A stretch of 64,000 bases of DNA from Streptomyces sp. AJS327 (GCF_013450295.1 NZ_SKBR01000002.1:372001-436000); one strand, 5' to 3'; positions 26,819 through 36,069 are shown, numbered from the stretch's first letter. Notes: generated by a model not told the origin, from the letters alone. Program-made: numbers and translations.

Positions 26819-28378
26819 ATGACCACCCACGCACCCGAGACCGACACCGTCACCCGTGACGCCCTCGCCGTCCTCCAGCCCGGATTCACCGGGACCTCGG
26901 CCCCCGCGTGGCTGCTGCGCCAACTGGAGCAGGGCCTCTCCTCCGTCGGCCTGTTCGGCCGGAACATCGACAACCCCGAGCAACTCGCCGCGCTCACCGC
27001 GGAGTTGCGCCAAGCCCGCCCCGAGGTGCTGGTGGGCATCGACGAGGAGGGCGGGGACGTCACCCGGCTGGAGGCGCGCAGCGGCTCCTCGTTCCCCGGC
27101 AACCACGCGCTCGGCCACGTCGACGACCCAGGCCTGACCCGGAGCGTCGCGCGCGAACTGGGCCGCCGGCTGGCCGCCTGCGGGGTCAACCTCAACTGGG
27201 CGCCCTCCGCGGACGTCAACTCCAATCCGGACAACCCCGTCATCGGGGTGCGCTCCTTCGGCAGCGACCCGGCGCTGGTCGCCCGGCACACCGTCGCCTA
27301 CGTCGAGGGGCTCCAGGCCGCCGGGGTGGCCGCCTGCGTCAAGCACTTCCCCGGGCACGGCGACACCGCGGTCGACTCCCACCACGCCGTACCCCGCATC
27401 GACGCCGGTCTCGACACCCTCCACACCCGGGAGTTGCTGCCGTTCCGGGAGGCCGTCGCCGCCGGGACGGCCGGGGTGATGAGCGCCCACATCCTGCTGC
27501 CCGCCCTCGACGCTGGCCGCCCCGCCACCCTCAGCCCCAGCGTGCTGTCCGGACTGCTGCGCGCGCCCCGCGAGGAGGGCGGCCTCGGCTACGACGGCCT
27601 GATCGTCACCGACGGGCTGGAGATGCGGGCCATCACCGCCACCTACGGGCTGGAGCGCGGCGGCGTGCTCGCGATAGCGGCCGGAGCCGACGCGATCTGC
27701 GTCGGCGGCGGACTGGCCGACGAGGACACCGTGCTGCGGCTGCGGGACGCGCTGGTACGAGCGGTCCACGACGGCGAGCTGCCGGAGGAGCGGCTCGCCG
27801 AAGCCGCGGCACGGGTACGCCAGCTCTCCGCCTGGACACGGCGCGCGACCCCCGCGACACCCCCCGAGCCCGCGCCGGACATCGGCCTCCAGGCCGCCCG
27901 GCGAGCCCTCACCCTCACCGGCGCCGCGCGCTACCAGCCCCCGGCCACGCCCCCGTTCGTCGCCGCCTTCACCCCGCTGGCCAACATCGCCGTCGGCGAC
28001 GAGACGCCGTGGGGCGTCGGCGCCGAACTGGAGGCGCTCCTCCCGGGGACCGAGATCGCCGCCTACGGGGGGAACACCGGATACGACGGGGACCGGCACG
28101 GACCGTCCGGGCTGTGTGGAGATGTACTGCGCGCGGCGGGTGACCGTAGGATCGTCGCAGTGGTACGCGACGCGCATCGGCATCCGTGGATGGCGGAGGC
28201 CCTGGCGGCCCTCGTCGCCGCCCGGCCGGAGACGGTCGTGGTGGAGATGGGGGTGCCCCAGTCACCGCCCACCGGTGCCCTGCACATCGCCACCCGCGGA
28301 GCCGCCCGCGTCTGCGGCCGGGCCGCGGCGGAGGTCATCGCCGGTGAGCGGACCGGCGGCGGACACCACCACACGTGA
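26819..28378 (+). CDS. dasD: Glycoside hydrolase family 3, beta-N-acetylglucosaminidase-type DasD
   Basis: 519 residues. The GH3 barrel (about 1-340) has the KHFPGHGDTAVDSHHAVP loop, whose Asp-His pair is the acid/base signature of the NagZ-like branch, and the nucleophile Asp in IVTDGLEMRAI. A C-terminal alpha/beta domain follows (about 345-519). No signal peptide, so it works on imported chitobiose or other GlcNAc beta-linked sugars in the cytoplasm. The start is 19 nt after dasC with GAAGGGAC upstream. Confidence 0.9.
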   Translation: MTTHAPETDTVTRDALAVLQPGFTGTSAPAWLLRQLEQGLSSVGLFGRNIDNPEQLAALTAELRQARPEVLVGIDEEGGDVTRLEARSGSSFPGNHALGHVDDPGLTRSVARELGRRLAACGVNLNWAPSADVNSNPDNPVIGVRSFGSDPALVARHTVAYVEGLQAAGVAACVKHFPGHGDTAVDSHHAVPRIDAGLDTLHTRELLPFREAVAAGTAGVMSAHILLPALDAGRPATLSPSVLSGLLRAPREEGGLGYDGLIVTDGLEMRAITATYGLERGGVLAIAAGADAICVGGGLADEDTVLRLRDALVRAVHDGELPEERLAEAAARVRQLSAWTRRATPATPPEPAPDIGLQAARRALTLTGAARYQPPATPPFVAAFTPLANIAVGDETPWGVGAELEALLPGTEIAAYGGNTGYDGDRHGPSGLCGDVLRAAGDRRIVAVVRDAHRHPWMAEALAALVAARPETVVVEMGVPQSPPTGALHIATRGAARVCGRAAAEVIAGERTGGGHHHT

Positions 28379-28401
28379 AGAGCCACTTGGAGGCAGCCAG
28401 C

Positions 28402-29514
28402 ATGTCAGCGCCGTCCGTTCCCCCGCCAGGCCGCGTCATGTCCGGCGAGATGGCGGAGCAGCCCGCAGTGCTCCGCCGTCTGCTCGACCGGGAGTCCGGA
28501 GCGGAGTCCGGCCCCGGTGGCACCCCGACCATCCGTGAGGTCGCCGAGCGCATCGCCGCGAAGAACCCCCGCTTCGTCCTGCTGACCGCGCGCGGCACCT
28601 CGGACAACGCGGCCCTCTACGCCAAGTACCTGCTGGAGGTCATGCTCGGCAAGCCCTGCGGGCTGACCTCGATGTCCACCACCACGGCCTACGGCGCCCG
28701 GCAGGACCTCACCGACTGCCTGGTCATCACCGTCAGCCAGTCCGGGGGGTCACCCGACCTCGTCGCCTCGGCGAAGTCCGCGCGGGACGCCGGGGCCATC
28801 ACCCTCGCGGTGACCAACAACGCGGACTCGCCGCTGGCCGCCGTCTGCGAGCACCACATCGACGTGCTCGCGGGCCCCGAGAAGGCGCTCCCGGCCACCA
28901 AGACCTACACCGCCGAACTCCTCGCCCTCTACCTCTTCGTCGACGGGATGCGGGCCTGGGCCGAGGGCGGCGCCGACTCCGGCCGCGGGCTGGAACAGGC
29001 CCGGGAGCTGCCCGAGTTGGCCGCCGCCGTCCTCGCCCGGCAGGACGAGGTCCGCGCGCTGGCCGCCCGCTACCGGTTCGCCGAGCGAATGGTCCTCACC
29101 TCCCGCGGCTACGGCTACCCCACCGCGAAGGAGGCCGCGCTCAAGCTGATGGAGACCAGCTACATCCCCGCGCTCTCCTACTCCGGCGCCGACCTGCTGC
29201 ACGGCCCGTTGGCCATGGTCGACAACATCTCCCCGGTGATCGCGGTGGTCACCGACGGCAAGGGTGGCGAGGCGCTGCGCCCGGTGCTCGACCGGCTCCG
29301 GGACCGCGGCGCCGACCTGGTCGTCATCGGAAGCGCCAGCGCGGTGGAGGGCGCCTCCGCCGGATTCGCGCTGCCCACCGAGCGGCTGGCCGAGGAGCTC
29401 CAGCCGATCGTGGAGATCCTGCCGCTCCAGATGCTGGCCTACGAGGTCACCATCGCCCGGGGCCAGGACCCGGACGCGCCCCGCTCGCTGGCGAAGGTGA
29501 CCGAGACCCGCTGA
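28402..29514 (+). CDS. nagB2: SIS-domain glucosamine-6-phosphate deaminase/isomerase-like protein NagB2
   Basis: 370 residues with two SIS (sugar isomerase) domains: LTARGTSDNAALYAKYLLE at about 65 and TSRGYGYPTAKEAALKLME at about 240. It resembles the isomerase half of GlmS, without the glutaminase domain and without the classical NagB fold, and fits the AgaS/NagB2 type acting on GlcN-6-P. In the operon it would convert the last intermediate of chitobiose breakdown to fructose-6-P. The start ATG at 28402 follows TTGGAGG; an upstream ATG at 28375 overlaps dasD and lacks an RBS. Confidence 0.88.
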   Translation: MSAPSVPPPGRVMSGEMAEQPAVLRRLLDRESGAESGPGGTPTIREVAERIAAKNPRFVLLTARGTSDNAALYAKYLLEVMLGKPCGLTSMSTTTAYGARQDLTDCLVITVSQSGGSPDLVASAKSARDAGAITLAVTNNADSPLAAVCEHHIDVLAGPEKALPATKTYTAELLALYLFVDGMRAWAEGGADSGRGLEQARELPELAAAVLARQDEVRALAARYRFAERMVLTSRGYGYPTAKEAALKLMETSYIPALSYSGADLLHGPLAMVDNISPVIAVVTDGKGGEALRPVLDRLRDRGADLVVIGSASAVEGASAGFALPTERLAEELQPIVEILPLQMLAYEVTIARGQDPDAPRSLAKVTETR

Positions 29515-29556
29515 GCCCCGCCCCGCCGGACGGGCACCGCCCGGCGCACGGCACCC

Positions 29557-29587
29557 CGACCGCCCCCGCCACCGCCGGGGGCGGTCG
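29557..29587 (+). terminator. Terminator of the das operon
   Basis: CGACCGCCCCC (29557-29567) pairs with GGGGGCGGTCG (29577-29587), 43 nt after the nagB2 stop. Confidence 0.75.
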
Positions 29588-30416
29588 CGTCGTTCACCCC
29601 TTGTTCATCGTTCGCCCCTCCCGCCAGCGCCCTCCCGCCGGGCCGTCCCCCCCCACGGCCGGACGTGCGCGGCCGCCCGCACCCGCCGGTCGCGCGGGTG
29701 AGCCCGCCCGTCACGCTCGCCGTCCCGGCGCGCCCGCACCGCGTCAACGCGACGTGACGGGCGGGGCGTTGGGCCGTGGCAGGCCGTCGCACTCGCGGGC
29801 GCGCGGCGCGGACCGTGGGACGCGAGGCTGTGCGACAGGCCGGTGACGGGGTCCCGCGACGGCGCGTCGTGCGCGACCGGCGCGGAGGGGACGACCGAAC
29901 GAAACGCAGGAGCGGGTCGCCAGCGACGCCGCTGGCGGGGACCCCGGGGGAGAGGAAGAGAGAAAGGAACGGGTGCCGCCCGTGTCGCTTCGGGCGCGGG
30001 GACGGGCGGGACCCTCAACCCGTCCGGCCCCGCGACCCGGAGCTTCCAAGGCCCGGCGCGGTCAGGGCAGAGCGCGCCACGGGCCTCGATCTGTCCTCCT
30101 GTGCGGGGAGGACAGAAGTTCTGGGGCCGATTGTGGACTAGACCACTCTCCGGTGTCCATACCTCGGAGGCCCGCTCCACCCCGGGCCTCCCACCGGGCC
30201 CACGGCCCCACGGAACCGGCCCCGGACGGGGTGAGCCCGGCCCCGCCGCACGCTCCCGCCCCGCCACCACTCCCGCGGTGCCCGCCCGACCCCCGGCTCC
30301 GGGAGAGCGCCCCGAACCCGGGGCGGGGGAGGCCGGTGCGGCGCGCCCGCGCGAAGGGGAGCCGAGTCTACGCGGGCGCGGGCGGGCCGCGGACCCCTCG
30401 CCGGTAAGCTCGCCAA
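29588..30416. other. Non-coding gap with two hairpins and a dre-like site
   Basis: No gene recognised. Structures: GGGTCGCCAGC (29914-29924) with a partly complementary arm at 29931-29943; CTGTCCTCC (30091-30099) pairing perfectly with GGAGGACAG (30107-30115); and a dre-like site at 30132-30147. The next gene is the histidine kinase at 30417. Confidence 0.5.
30132..30147. promoter_or_regulatory. Orphan dre-like DasR site
   Basis: TGTGGACTAGACCACT matches 13 of 16 positions of the dre consensus, and its right half CTAGACCACT is perfect. It lies about 620 nt after the das operon and 270 nt before the kinase gene, with no gene starting at it. Confidence 0.55.
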
Positions 30417-31904
30417 GTGCCCTCCATGAACGACCTCGTCCGACAGCACACCGCGCTCTCCGACTCCGACCTCGAATGGCTGCACCTGCTGGTCTCCGAG
30501 TGGCAGCTGCTGTCCGACCTCTCCTTCGCCGACCTCGTCCTCTGGGTGCCCACCCTGGACGGCACGCGCTACGTCTCCGTGGCCCAGATGCGTCCCAACA
30601 CCGGCCCCACCTCGCACCAGAACGACATGGTCGGCCATCTCGTCCCCCGTGGCCGGAGGCCGCTGCTGGACGCCGCGCTGGACGAGGGCCGGATCGTGCG
30701 CGAGGGCGACCCGGAGTGGCGCGAGGAGGTGCCGGTGCGCGTCGAGTCCATCCCGGTGCGCCGGGAGGACCGGGTGCTGGGCGTCATCGCGCGGAACACC
30801 AACCTGCTGACCGTCCGCACCCCGAGCCGCCTCGAACTGACCTACCTCCAGAGCGCCTCCGACCTGGCCCAGATGATCGCCGCCGGTTCGTTCCCGTTCC
30901 CCGGCCAGGAACTCGACATCGACCACATCCCCCGGGTCGGCGACGGGCTGATCCGGCTGGACGCCGACGGCTTCGTGCAGTACGCCAGCCCCAACGCGCT
31001 CTCCGCCTACCACCGCCTCGGGCTCTCGGCCGACCTCGTGGGACTGCATCTCGGCCTCGCCACCTCCGAACTCGCCCCGGACCGCGCCCCCGTTGACGAG
31101 GCGCTGGTCAAACTCGCCAGCGGCTGGGCGCCGCGCGGCGCCGAGGTGGAGGCCAACGACTGCGTCGTGCAGCTGCGCACCATCCCGCTGAAGCCGAAGG
31201 GCACCCGCATCGGCTCGCTGATCCTGCTCCGCGACATCACCGAGGTGCGGCGGCGCGAGCGCGAGCTGATGACGAAGGACGCGACCATCCGGGAGATCCA
31301 CCACCGGGTGAAGAACAACCTACAGACCGTCGCGGCGCTGCTGCGCCTCCAGGCCCGCCGGATGGACTCCGTGCCGGGGAAGGCGGCGCTGGGGGAGGCG
31401 GTGCGCCGGGTCGGCTCGATCGCCATCGTCCACGAGACGCTGTCCCAGCGGCTGGACGAGCGGGTCGAGTTCGACGAGATCGCCGACCGGGTCCTGGCGA
31501 TGGTCGCCGAGATCTCGCCCGGCCGTGTCCAGGGGCACCGCACCGGGCACTTCGGGGTGCTGGACGCCGAGGTAGCCACCCCGCTGTCCATGGTGCTCAC
31601 CGAGGTGCTCCAGAACGCGCTGGAGCACGGCTTCGGCCCGGGGGAGCAGGGAACCGTCGAGGTCAGCGCGGTGCGGGGCACGGCCCAGCAGGAGGGGCGG
31701 CTGCTGGTCACCGTGGAGGACGACGGCCGCGGACTACCGGAGGGCTTCGACGTGCGCAGTGCCGGGAACCTCGGCCTGCAAATCGTGCGCACCCTGGTGG
31801 AGGGCGAGTTGGGCGGCAGTCTCAGCATGCTCCCGGCACCGGACCGGGGCACCCGAGTCGTCTTCGACCTGCCCGTCTCGGTGGAGAAGCGGGAGCGCGG
31901 CTGA
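30417..31904 (+). CDS. Sensor histidine kinase, PdtaS-like (GAF-PAS-HisKA_2-HATPase)
   Basis: 495 residues, soluble. A GAF-like domain (about 20-160) and a PAS-like domain (about 175-280) precede a HisKA_2 dimerisation box with the phospho-acceptor His in EIHHRVKNNLQTVAALLRLQ, and a HATPase domain with N-box TEVLQNALEHGF and G-boxes DDGRGLPEG and NLGLQIV. This matches mycobacterial PdtaS, which signals to an ANTAR response regulator acting on RNA; no such partner gene is adjacent. A TAAGCT -10 box (30405-30410) lies 6 nt before the GTG, so the mRNA is probably leaderless. A second start at 30426 (ATG) is possible. Confidence 0.88.
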   Translation: MPSMNDLVRQHTALSDSDLEWLHLLVSEWQLLSDLSFADLVLWVPTLDGTRYVSVAQMRPNTGPTSHQNDMVGHLVPRGRRPLLDAALDEGRIVREGDPEWREEVPVRVESIPVRREDRVLGVIARNTNLLTVRTPSRLELTYLQSASDLAQMIAAGSFPFPGQELDIDHIPRVGDGLIRLDADGFVQYASPNALSAYHRLGLSADLVGLHLGLATSELAPDRAPVDEALVKLASGWAPRGAEVEANDCVVQLRTIPLKPKGTRIGSLILLRDITEVRRRERELMTKDATIREIHHRVKNNLQTVAALLRLQARRMDSVPGKAALGEAVRRVGSIAIVHETLSQRLDERVEFDEIADRVLAMVAEISPGRVQGHRTGHFGVLDAEVATPLSMVLTEVLQNALEHGFGPGEQGTVEVSAVRGTAQQEGRLLVTVEDDGRGLPEGFDVRSAGNLGLQIVRTLVEGELGGSLSMLPAPDRGTRVVFDLPVSVEKRERG

Positions 31905-32290
31905 CCGCCTCCCCGACGGCCCGTACGCCCCGCCTCGTTCGTCCGACGCTTTCTCCGGCCCGTCCGTCCCCGGGGCCCGCCCGGCGCGGTGCCGCTCGCC
32001 GCGTTCCCGTGCGGCGGTCAACCGAATTCCCGTACGGGGGCGCGCAGTTGGTCGATGGCGAGTGCCCCGTCCGCGGTGCGCGCAGTTCGCCCGGTCGGCG
32101 GTCGCGGGACGCACGGGCCCGCCGCCACCGAAGCGGCAGCCTCCAGACGAGGCGTCAGCGCCCCGCCGACGAGCCCCGTCAACACCGGCGGGCAGCCGCC
32201 GCGGCGTGCGGTGAACGGGCGCCCGGCGGACGGGCGTTCACCCGCCCCGGCCGCCCGGACGGGACCGGAGCGGGCGCGGGCTGACACACG
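31905..32290. other. Non-coding gap downstream of the kinase
   Basis: No gene or clear signal seen; GC-rich spacer between convergent genes. Confidence 0.5.
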
Positions 32291-32340
32291 TGAGCCCCGG
32301 TGTCGCGACGGCTCTGGGCGGCGTCGCGGACCGGGGCTCA
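32291..32340. terminator. Large two-part hairpin after wblE
   Basis: TGAGCCCCGGT (32291-32301) pairs with ACCGGGGCTCA (32330-32340), and the inner CGCGACG (32304-32310) with CGTCGCG (32322-32328). It lies 80 nt past the wblE stop between convergent genes. Confidence 0.8.
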
Positions 32341-32419
32341 ACGGTCTGCTGGTGCGGTGCGCATCGGGGGCACTGCGCGCTGCGGCTCGGGATGCGGCTG
32401 GTGACGGGTGGGGCGTCAG

Positions 32420-32683
32420 TCAGGCGGTCGCGGCGTTGTTCCGCGCCCGGTTGCGAGCGGCGCGGCGCTTCATCGCGCGGCGCTCGTCCTCGCTGAGGCC
32501 ACCCCAGACACCGGAGTCCTGGCCGGACTCCAGGGCCCACTGCAGGCACTGCTCCATCACGGGGCAGCGGCGGCAGACGGCCTTGGCTTCCTCGATCTGC
32601 AGCAGCGCAGGACCAGTGTTGCCGATGGGGAAGAACAGCTCGGGGTCTTCCTCGCGGCAAACGGCGTTGTGACGCCAGTCCAT
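32420..32683 (-). CDS. wblE: WhiB-like iron-sulfur regulator WblE
   Basis: 87 residues. The four cluster ligands C9, C37, C40 and C46 have the spacing of mycobacterial WhiB1, followed by the GVWGGLSEDER turn and a basic C-terminal helix (RRAMKRRAARNRARNN). WhiB1/WblE proteins carry a 4Fe-4S cluster, bind region 4 of the main sigma factor and respond to nitric oxide. Its position after the das/kinase region and near sigH agrees with S. coelicolor wblE. The start ATG has GAGGAGAGG upstream. The 5' region is long and unusually AT-rich. Confidence 0.95.
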   Translation of the reverse strand: MDWRHNAVCREEDPELFFPIGNTGPALLQIEEAKAVCRRCPVMEQCLQWALESGQDSGVWGGLSEDERRAMKRRAARNRARNNAATA

Positions 32684-32992
32684 GGCTGCTACCTCTCCTC
32701 GTGTGCTTGCTTGTGAATGTGAACGCTTTCACGAATCCCCTCGTGTGGGAAGAGGGAGCCGCGAGAATGTGATGCGGGTCCCACTGGAACGAGGAGGGGG
32801 ATTCGGACTCTCAAGGGGGCCCGTCGTGGGCCGTCCCGATCGCCATGAAGAGATTGGCAAACCTGGACGGCGGATACAACCCCTTCCGGAAAGTTTTTTT
32901 TGAATCCTTGGTGTCGCCTAGCTCACAGCCCTCATTCCACAGGGTGGATGCTGGTCTAAACGTTCGACTGGAAGGACTTTGAACCCTTCCGC
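32684..32992 (-). promoter_or_regulatory. wblE upstream region with AT-rich tract and dyad
   Basis: No gene. On the wblE strand the region has an A8 run (32894-32901 as T8 on the + strand) next to TTCCGGAA; the interrupted inverted repeat GTGAA-N4-TTCAC (32719-32732), near the start codon; and a partial dre-like half-site GCTGGTCTAAAC (32950-32961). AT content is well above the local average, suggesting multiple or regulated promoters. No single promoter could be assigned with confidence. Confidence 0.5.
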
Positions 32993-33961
32993 TTATGCAA
33001 TCACACGCAGTGCACGGCGAACACCTGTGAAGCTCACGCTAGTTCGCAGTCCGAGGTGGTCACCGTCCATCTGAAACGGCTGTGGCACCTGGGAATGCAA
33101 GGTGAAGCCCGTCACATCGTGCCGCGTGACCGCGTGCTTGCCGCGCGGTCCCCGCTCCGGGCTGGAGGTGAGCAACTGTGTGCCGTAGCGGCTGACGGCG
33201 GCCGAGGTCAGACGGGAGAGTCCGAGCAGGTCAAGGGCGGTGTCGAAGGACGCCTCGGGGGCCGCGTAGAGCGGGCGGTTGCCCAGGTAGGTCCACGGCG
33301 CGGTATTGCAGACTATGGACAGCACCAGGCCCTCGACGGGGTCCTCGCCCGGCTGCTCCAGCGTGATCGTTCCGCGCCGCCGGTGCTGTTCCTTGACGAA
33401 CTGCCGTACCACCTGGCGTACATAGAGCGCGTGCGTCGAACGCTTTCCGCGTTCCCGCTGCTGTTCCACTCGTCCGACAATGCCGGCGTCGAATCCGAAG
33501 CCCGCGGTGAAGGTGAACCAGCGGGCGGGAACCTCGGCGTCCTCGCTGCCCGGGGAACCACTCGCCAGACCGAGGCCGACGGTGCGTTCGCTGCCCTGGT
33601 GCAGCAGATCCAGCAGGGCGCCGGTCGCCTCGACGACGTCGTTGGGCAGGCCCAGCGCGCGGGCGAAGACGTTGGTGGACCCACCGGGGACCACCGCGAG
33701 CCGGGGCAGGTGGTCCGGGTCGGGGCCGTGGTGCAGCAGCCCGTTCACGACCTCGTTGACCGTGCCGTCCCCGCCGAGGGCGATGACCAGGTCGGCGGCG
33801 CCGTCCTCCACCGCGCCCCGGGCGATGTCCCGCGCGTGCCCCCGGTACTCGGTGGCGACGACCTCCAGCTTGAGGTCGCTGGCGAGCGCGTGCGTCAGGA
33901 CGTCACGGGTTCGCGCACTGGTGGTGGTAGCTGCCGGATTGACCACGAGGAGCGCACGCAT
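32993..33961 (-). CDS. Diacylglycerol/lipid kinase family protein
   Basis: 322 residues. The nucleotide-binding motif GGDGTVNEVVNGL (about residues 66-78) and the downstream PGGSTNVFARALGLP turn are the DgkB/YegS lipid-kinase signature; AGFGFDAGIVGRVE follows. Such enzymes phosphorylate diacylglycerol or related lipids at the inner membrane face; the substrate is not determined. The ATG at 33961 (MRALLVVNPAA) is preferred to one six codons upstream because it begins at the first beta strand. The stop is TAA, unusual among the TGA-rich neighbours. Confidence 0.9.
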   Translation of the reverse strand: MRALLVVNPAATTTSARTRDVLTHALASDLKLEVVATEYRGHARDIARGAVEDGAADLVIALGGDGTVNEVVNGLLHHGPDPDHLPRLAVVPGGSTNVFARALGLPNDVVEATGALLDLLHQGSERTVGLGLASGSPGSEDAEVPARWFTFTAGFGFDAGIVGRVEQQRERGKRSTHALYVRQVVRQFVKEQHRRRGTITLEQPGEDPVEGLVLSIVCNTAPWTYLGNRPLYAAPEASFDTALDLLGLSRLTSAAVSRYGTQLLTSSPERGPRGKHAVTRHDVTGFTLHSQVPQPFQMDGDHLGLRTSVSFTGVRRALRVIA

Positions 33962-34199
33962 GAGGTGCAGAGTACCCATCCCGGCGCGGGGCGGCCCAGC
34001 CGGTCGGTGAGGGGAGGACGGACCCCGCGGTGGAGGTGCTCCCTCCGGTGCGGGCCCCGGCGGAGGGCCGGGCGGTGGCCCGGAGCGCGGGTGGGACGGC
34101 GGTGCGGCTCCGGGGAAGCGGCGGCGGGCCGGGGGAGTCCCGCGCGGTGTGCCCTAGGCTTTCCCCGTACCCTGCGACCCCTGTGAGCGGGAGCCCCCT

Positions 34200-34622
34200 G
34201 TGAGCGACACCCCCGAGACCCTGCCGTCCGCCGCCCGGCCCCGGCGCATCACGGCCGCCGCGGCGCTGACCGCGCTGGAGGGCGGGGTGGTCGCGGCCTT
34301 CGGGATCGTCTCGCTGGTGATGCTGGTGACCAGCACCCCGGACGACACCGTGCAGGCCGTGACGCTCGCGGTGACGGTGCTGGCGCTCGCCGTCCTCCCG
34401 CTGGCCGCCGCGCGGGGGCTCTGGCTGCGGCGCCGCTGGAGCCGGGGCCCGGCGATGATCGTGCAGCTGCTGGGCCTGCCGGTCGGCTGGCAGATGGCGC
34501 AGAACGGCGGGATGTGGCTGGTCGCCGGGGTGGGCATCGGGCTGGCCTCGCTGGCCGTGCTCGCCTGCGTGGTGAATCCGACGGCCACCGAGGCGCTGGG
34601 CATCGGTCCGCGCGAGGGGTAG
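34200..34622 (+). CDS. Small integral membrane protein
   Basis: 140 residues with four predicted membrane helices (about 20-42, 50-70, 82-100, 105-125), an N-terminal cytoplasmic arm and basic loops (RRRWSRGP). No catalytic motif. The start is a GTG at 34200. It stands alone, convergent with sigH. Its function is unknown. Confidence 0.75.
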   Translation: MSDTPETLPSAARPRRITAAAALTALEGGVVAAFGIVSLVMLVTSTPDDTVQAVTLAVTVLALAVLPLAAARGLWLRRRWSRGPAMIVQLLGLPVGWQMAQNGGMWLVAGVGIGLASLAVLACVVNPTATEALGIGPREG

Positions 34623-34708
34623 GCGCCCCCTGTCCGGCTCGCGGGCGCCGCGCCGCCCGCGAGGGTGTCCCCGTTCCACGCACCGCCGGTGGTCCCGGCG
34701 GTGCGTCC

Positions 34709-35659
34709 TCACTCCTCGACCAGGAGCCGATCGCGGAGCTGGGCCAGCGTGCGGGCCAGCAGCCGGGAGACGTGCATCTGGGAGATGCCGACCTCCTGCG
34801 CGATCTGCGACTGCGTCATGTTCCCGAAGAACCGCAGCAGCAGGATCTTCTTCTCCCGCGGCGGCAGTTCCTCCAGCAGCGGTTTCAGCGACTCGCGGTA
34901 CTCCACGCCCTCCAGGGCGTCGTCCTCCGCGCCGAGGGTGTCGGCGACCGCGGGGGACTCGTCGTCGGTGTCGGGTACGTCCAGCGAGAGGGTGCTGTAG
35001 GCGTTCGCCGACTCCAGCCCCTCCAGTACCTCCTCCTCGGAGATGGACAGTCGCGCCGCCAGTTCGTGCACGGTCGGCGCCCGGCCGTGCCGCTGGGAGA
35101 GTTCCGCGGTGGCCGAGGTCAGCGAGAGCCGCAGCTCCTGAAGACGCCGGGGCACCCGGACCGCCCAGCCCTTGTCCCGGAAGTGCCGTTTGATCTCCCC
35201 GACCACCGTGGGGGTGGCGTAGGTGGAGAACTCGACGCCCCGGTCCGGGTCGAAGCGGTCGACGGACTTGATCAGGCCGATCGTCGCGACCTGCGTGAGG
35301 TCGTCGAGCGGCTCGCCGCGGTTCCGGAAGCGGCGGGCCAGGTGCTCGACGAGCGGCAGGTGCATTCGCACGAGGTGGTTGCGCAGCTCCGCGCGCTCCG
35401 GGGAGCCGTCGGGCAGCTTGTGCAGCTCGGCGAAGAGAGTGCGCGCGCCACTGCGGTCGTGCGGGTTCTCGTGCCCGCTCCAGCCGTCGTGTCCCTGCAT
35501 CTCGTGCTGCTGCTGGTCCATCGCGTCCGCCCGCTCCGCCTGCTCCGGTCGCTGACTCGTGGGGTCGGCCGGGTGTGGCCGGGCCTGCTGCTCGGGGATT
35601 CCCGGGCCGGCCGCCGCGTGGCGACCGGCCCACATCTCCCTTGCCTCGTGCTCAGTCAC
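34709..35659 (-). CDS. sigH: SigB/SigF/SigG-type stress sigma factor SigH
   Basis: 316 residues. Regions 2-4 of the group 3 (sigma-B-like) family are clear: HLARRFRNRGEPLDDLTQVA, GVEFSTYATPTVVGEIKRHF (2.3-2.4), KGWAVRVPRRLQEL, and the region 4 helix-turn-helix MTQSQIAQEVGISQMHVSRLL. The N-terminal 75 residues are a Gln/His-rich extension, as in S. coelicolor SigH, which has several start sites and processed forms; internal starts such as MDQQQHEMQ are in frame. In S. coelicolor SigH serves osmotic stress and differentiation. The GTG start overlaps the anti-sigma stop by 4 nt (GTGA). Confidence 0.93.
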   Translation of the reverse strand: MTEHEAREMWAGRHAAAGPGIPEQQARPHPADPTSQRPEQAERADAMDQQQHEMQGHDGWSGHENPHDRSGARTLFAELHKLPDGSPERAELRNHLVRMHLPLVEHLARRFRNRGEPLDDLTQVATIGLIKSVDRFDPDRGVEFSTYATPTVVGEIKRHFRDKGWAVRVPRRLQELRLSLTSATAELSQRHGRAPTVHELAARLSISEEEVLEGLESANAYSTLSLDVPDTDDESPAVADTLGAEDDALEGVEYRESLKPLLEELPPREKKILLLRFFGNMTQSQIAQEVGISQMHVSRLLARTLAQLRDRLLVEE

Positions 35660-36069
35660 GATGCTCCGGGGCCAGCGCCGCGCTTCTTGTGCAGGCTGAT
35701 GCTGACCGTGCGGTCGTCGGACACGTCGGAGTCGACCTCACCGGCCAGGGCCGAGAGCACCGTCCACGCGAAGGTGTCGCGCTCCGGGGCGCGTCCGTCG
35801 GTGGTCGGTGCCGAGACGGTGACTCGCAGGGAGTCGCCGACCAGCTTGAAGAGGCAGCTGAGGACGGACCCCGGCACGGCCTGCTGGAGCAGGATCGCGC
35901 ACGCCTCGTCCACGGCGATCCGCAGATCCTCGATCTCGTCAAGGGTGAAGTCCAAGCGGGCCGCGAGACCGGCGGTCGCCGTACGCAGCACCGACAGATA
36001 GGCACCCGCCGCGGGCAGTCGGACCTCGACGAAGTCCTGTGCCGCTGGCTCGCCTGCGATCTGGGACAC
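35656..36069 (-). CDS. ushX: Anti-sigma factor of SigH, RsbW-like kinase (UshX/PrsH)
   Basis: 137 residues of the HATPase_c_2 type: FVEVRLPAAGAYLSVLR, N-box DLRIAVDEACAILLQ and the C-terminal G-box region. These proteins bind their sigma factor and are usually released by an anti-anti-sigma factor; none is encoded nearby. The GTG at 36069 (MSQIAGEPAAQDF) is preferred because GGAGGTG, an almost perfect Shine-Dalgarno, ends 3 nt before it; a TTG at 36081 is in frame. It is translationally coupled to sigH. Confidence 0.9.
   Translation of the reverse strand: MSQIAGEPAAQDFVEVRLPAAGAYLSVLRTATAGLAARLDFTLDEIEDLRIAVDEACAILLQQAVPGSVLSCLFKLVGDSLRVTVSAPTTDGRAPERDTFAWTVLSALAGEVDSDVSDDRTVSISLHKKRGAGPGAS

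Noticed and set aside
32881..32910. T8 run as a rho-independent terminator on the plus strand
   Set aside because: The preceding TTCCGGAA is too short and has no loop; no plus-strand gene ends nearby. It is better read as an AT-rich upstream element of wblE.
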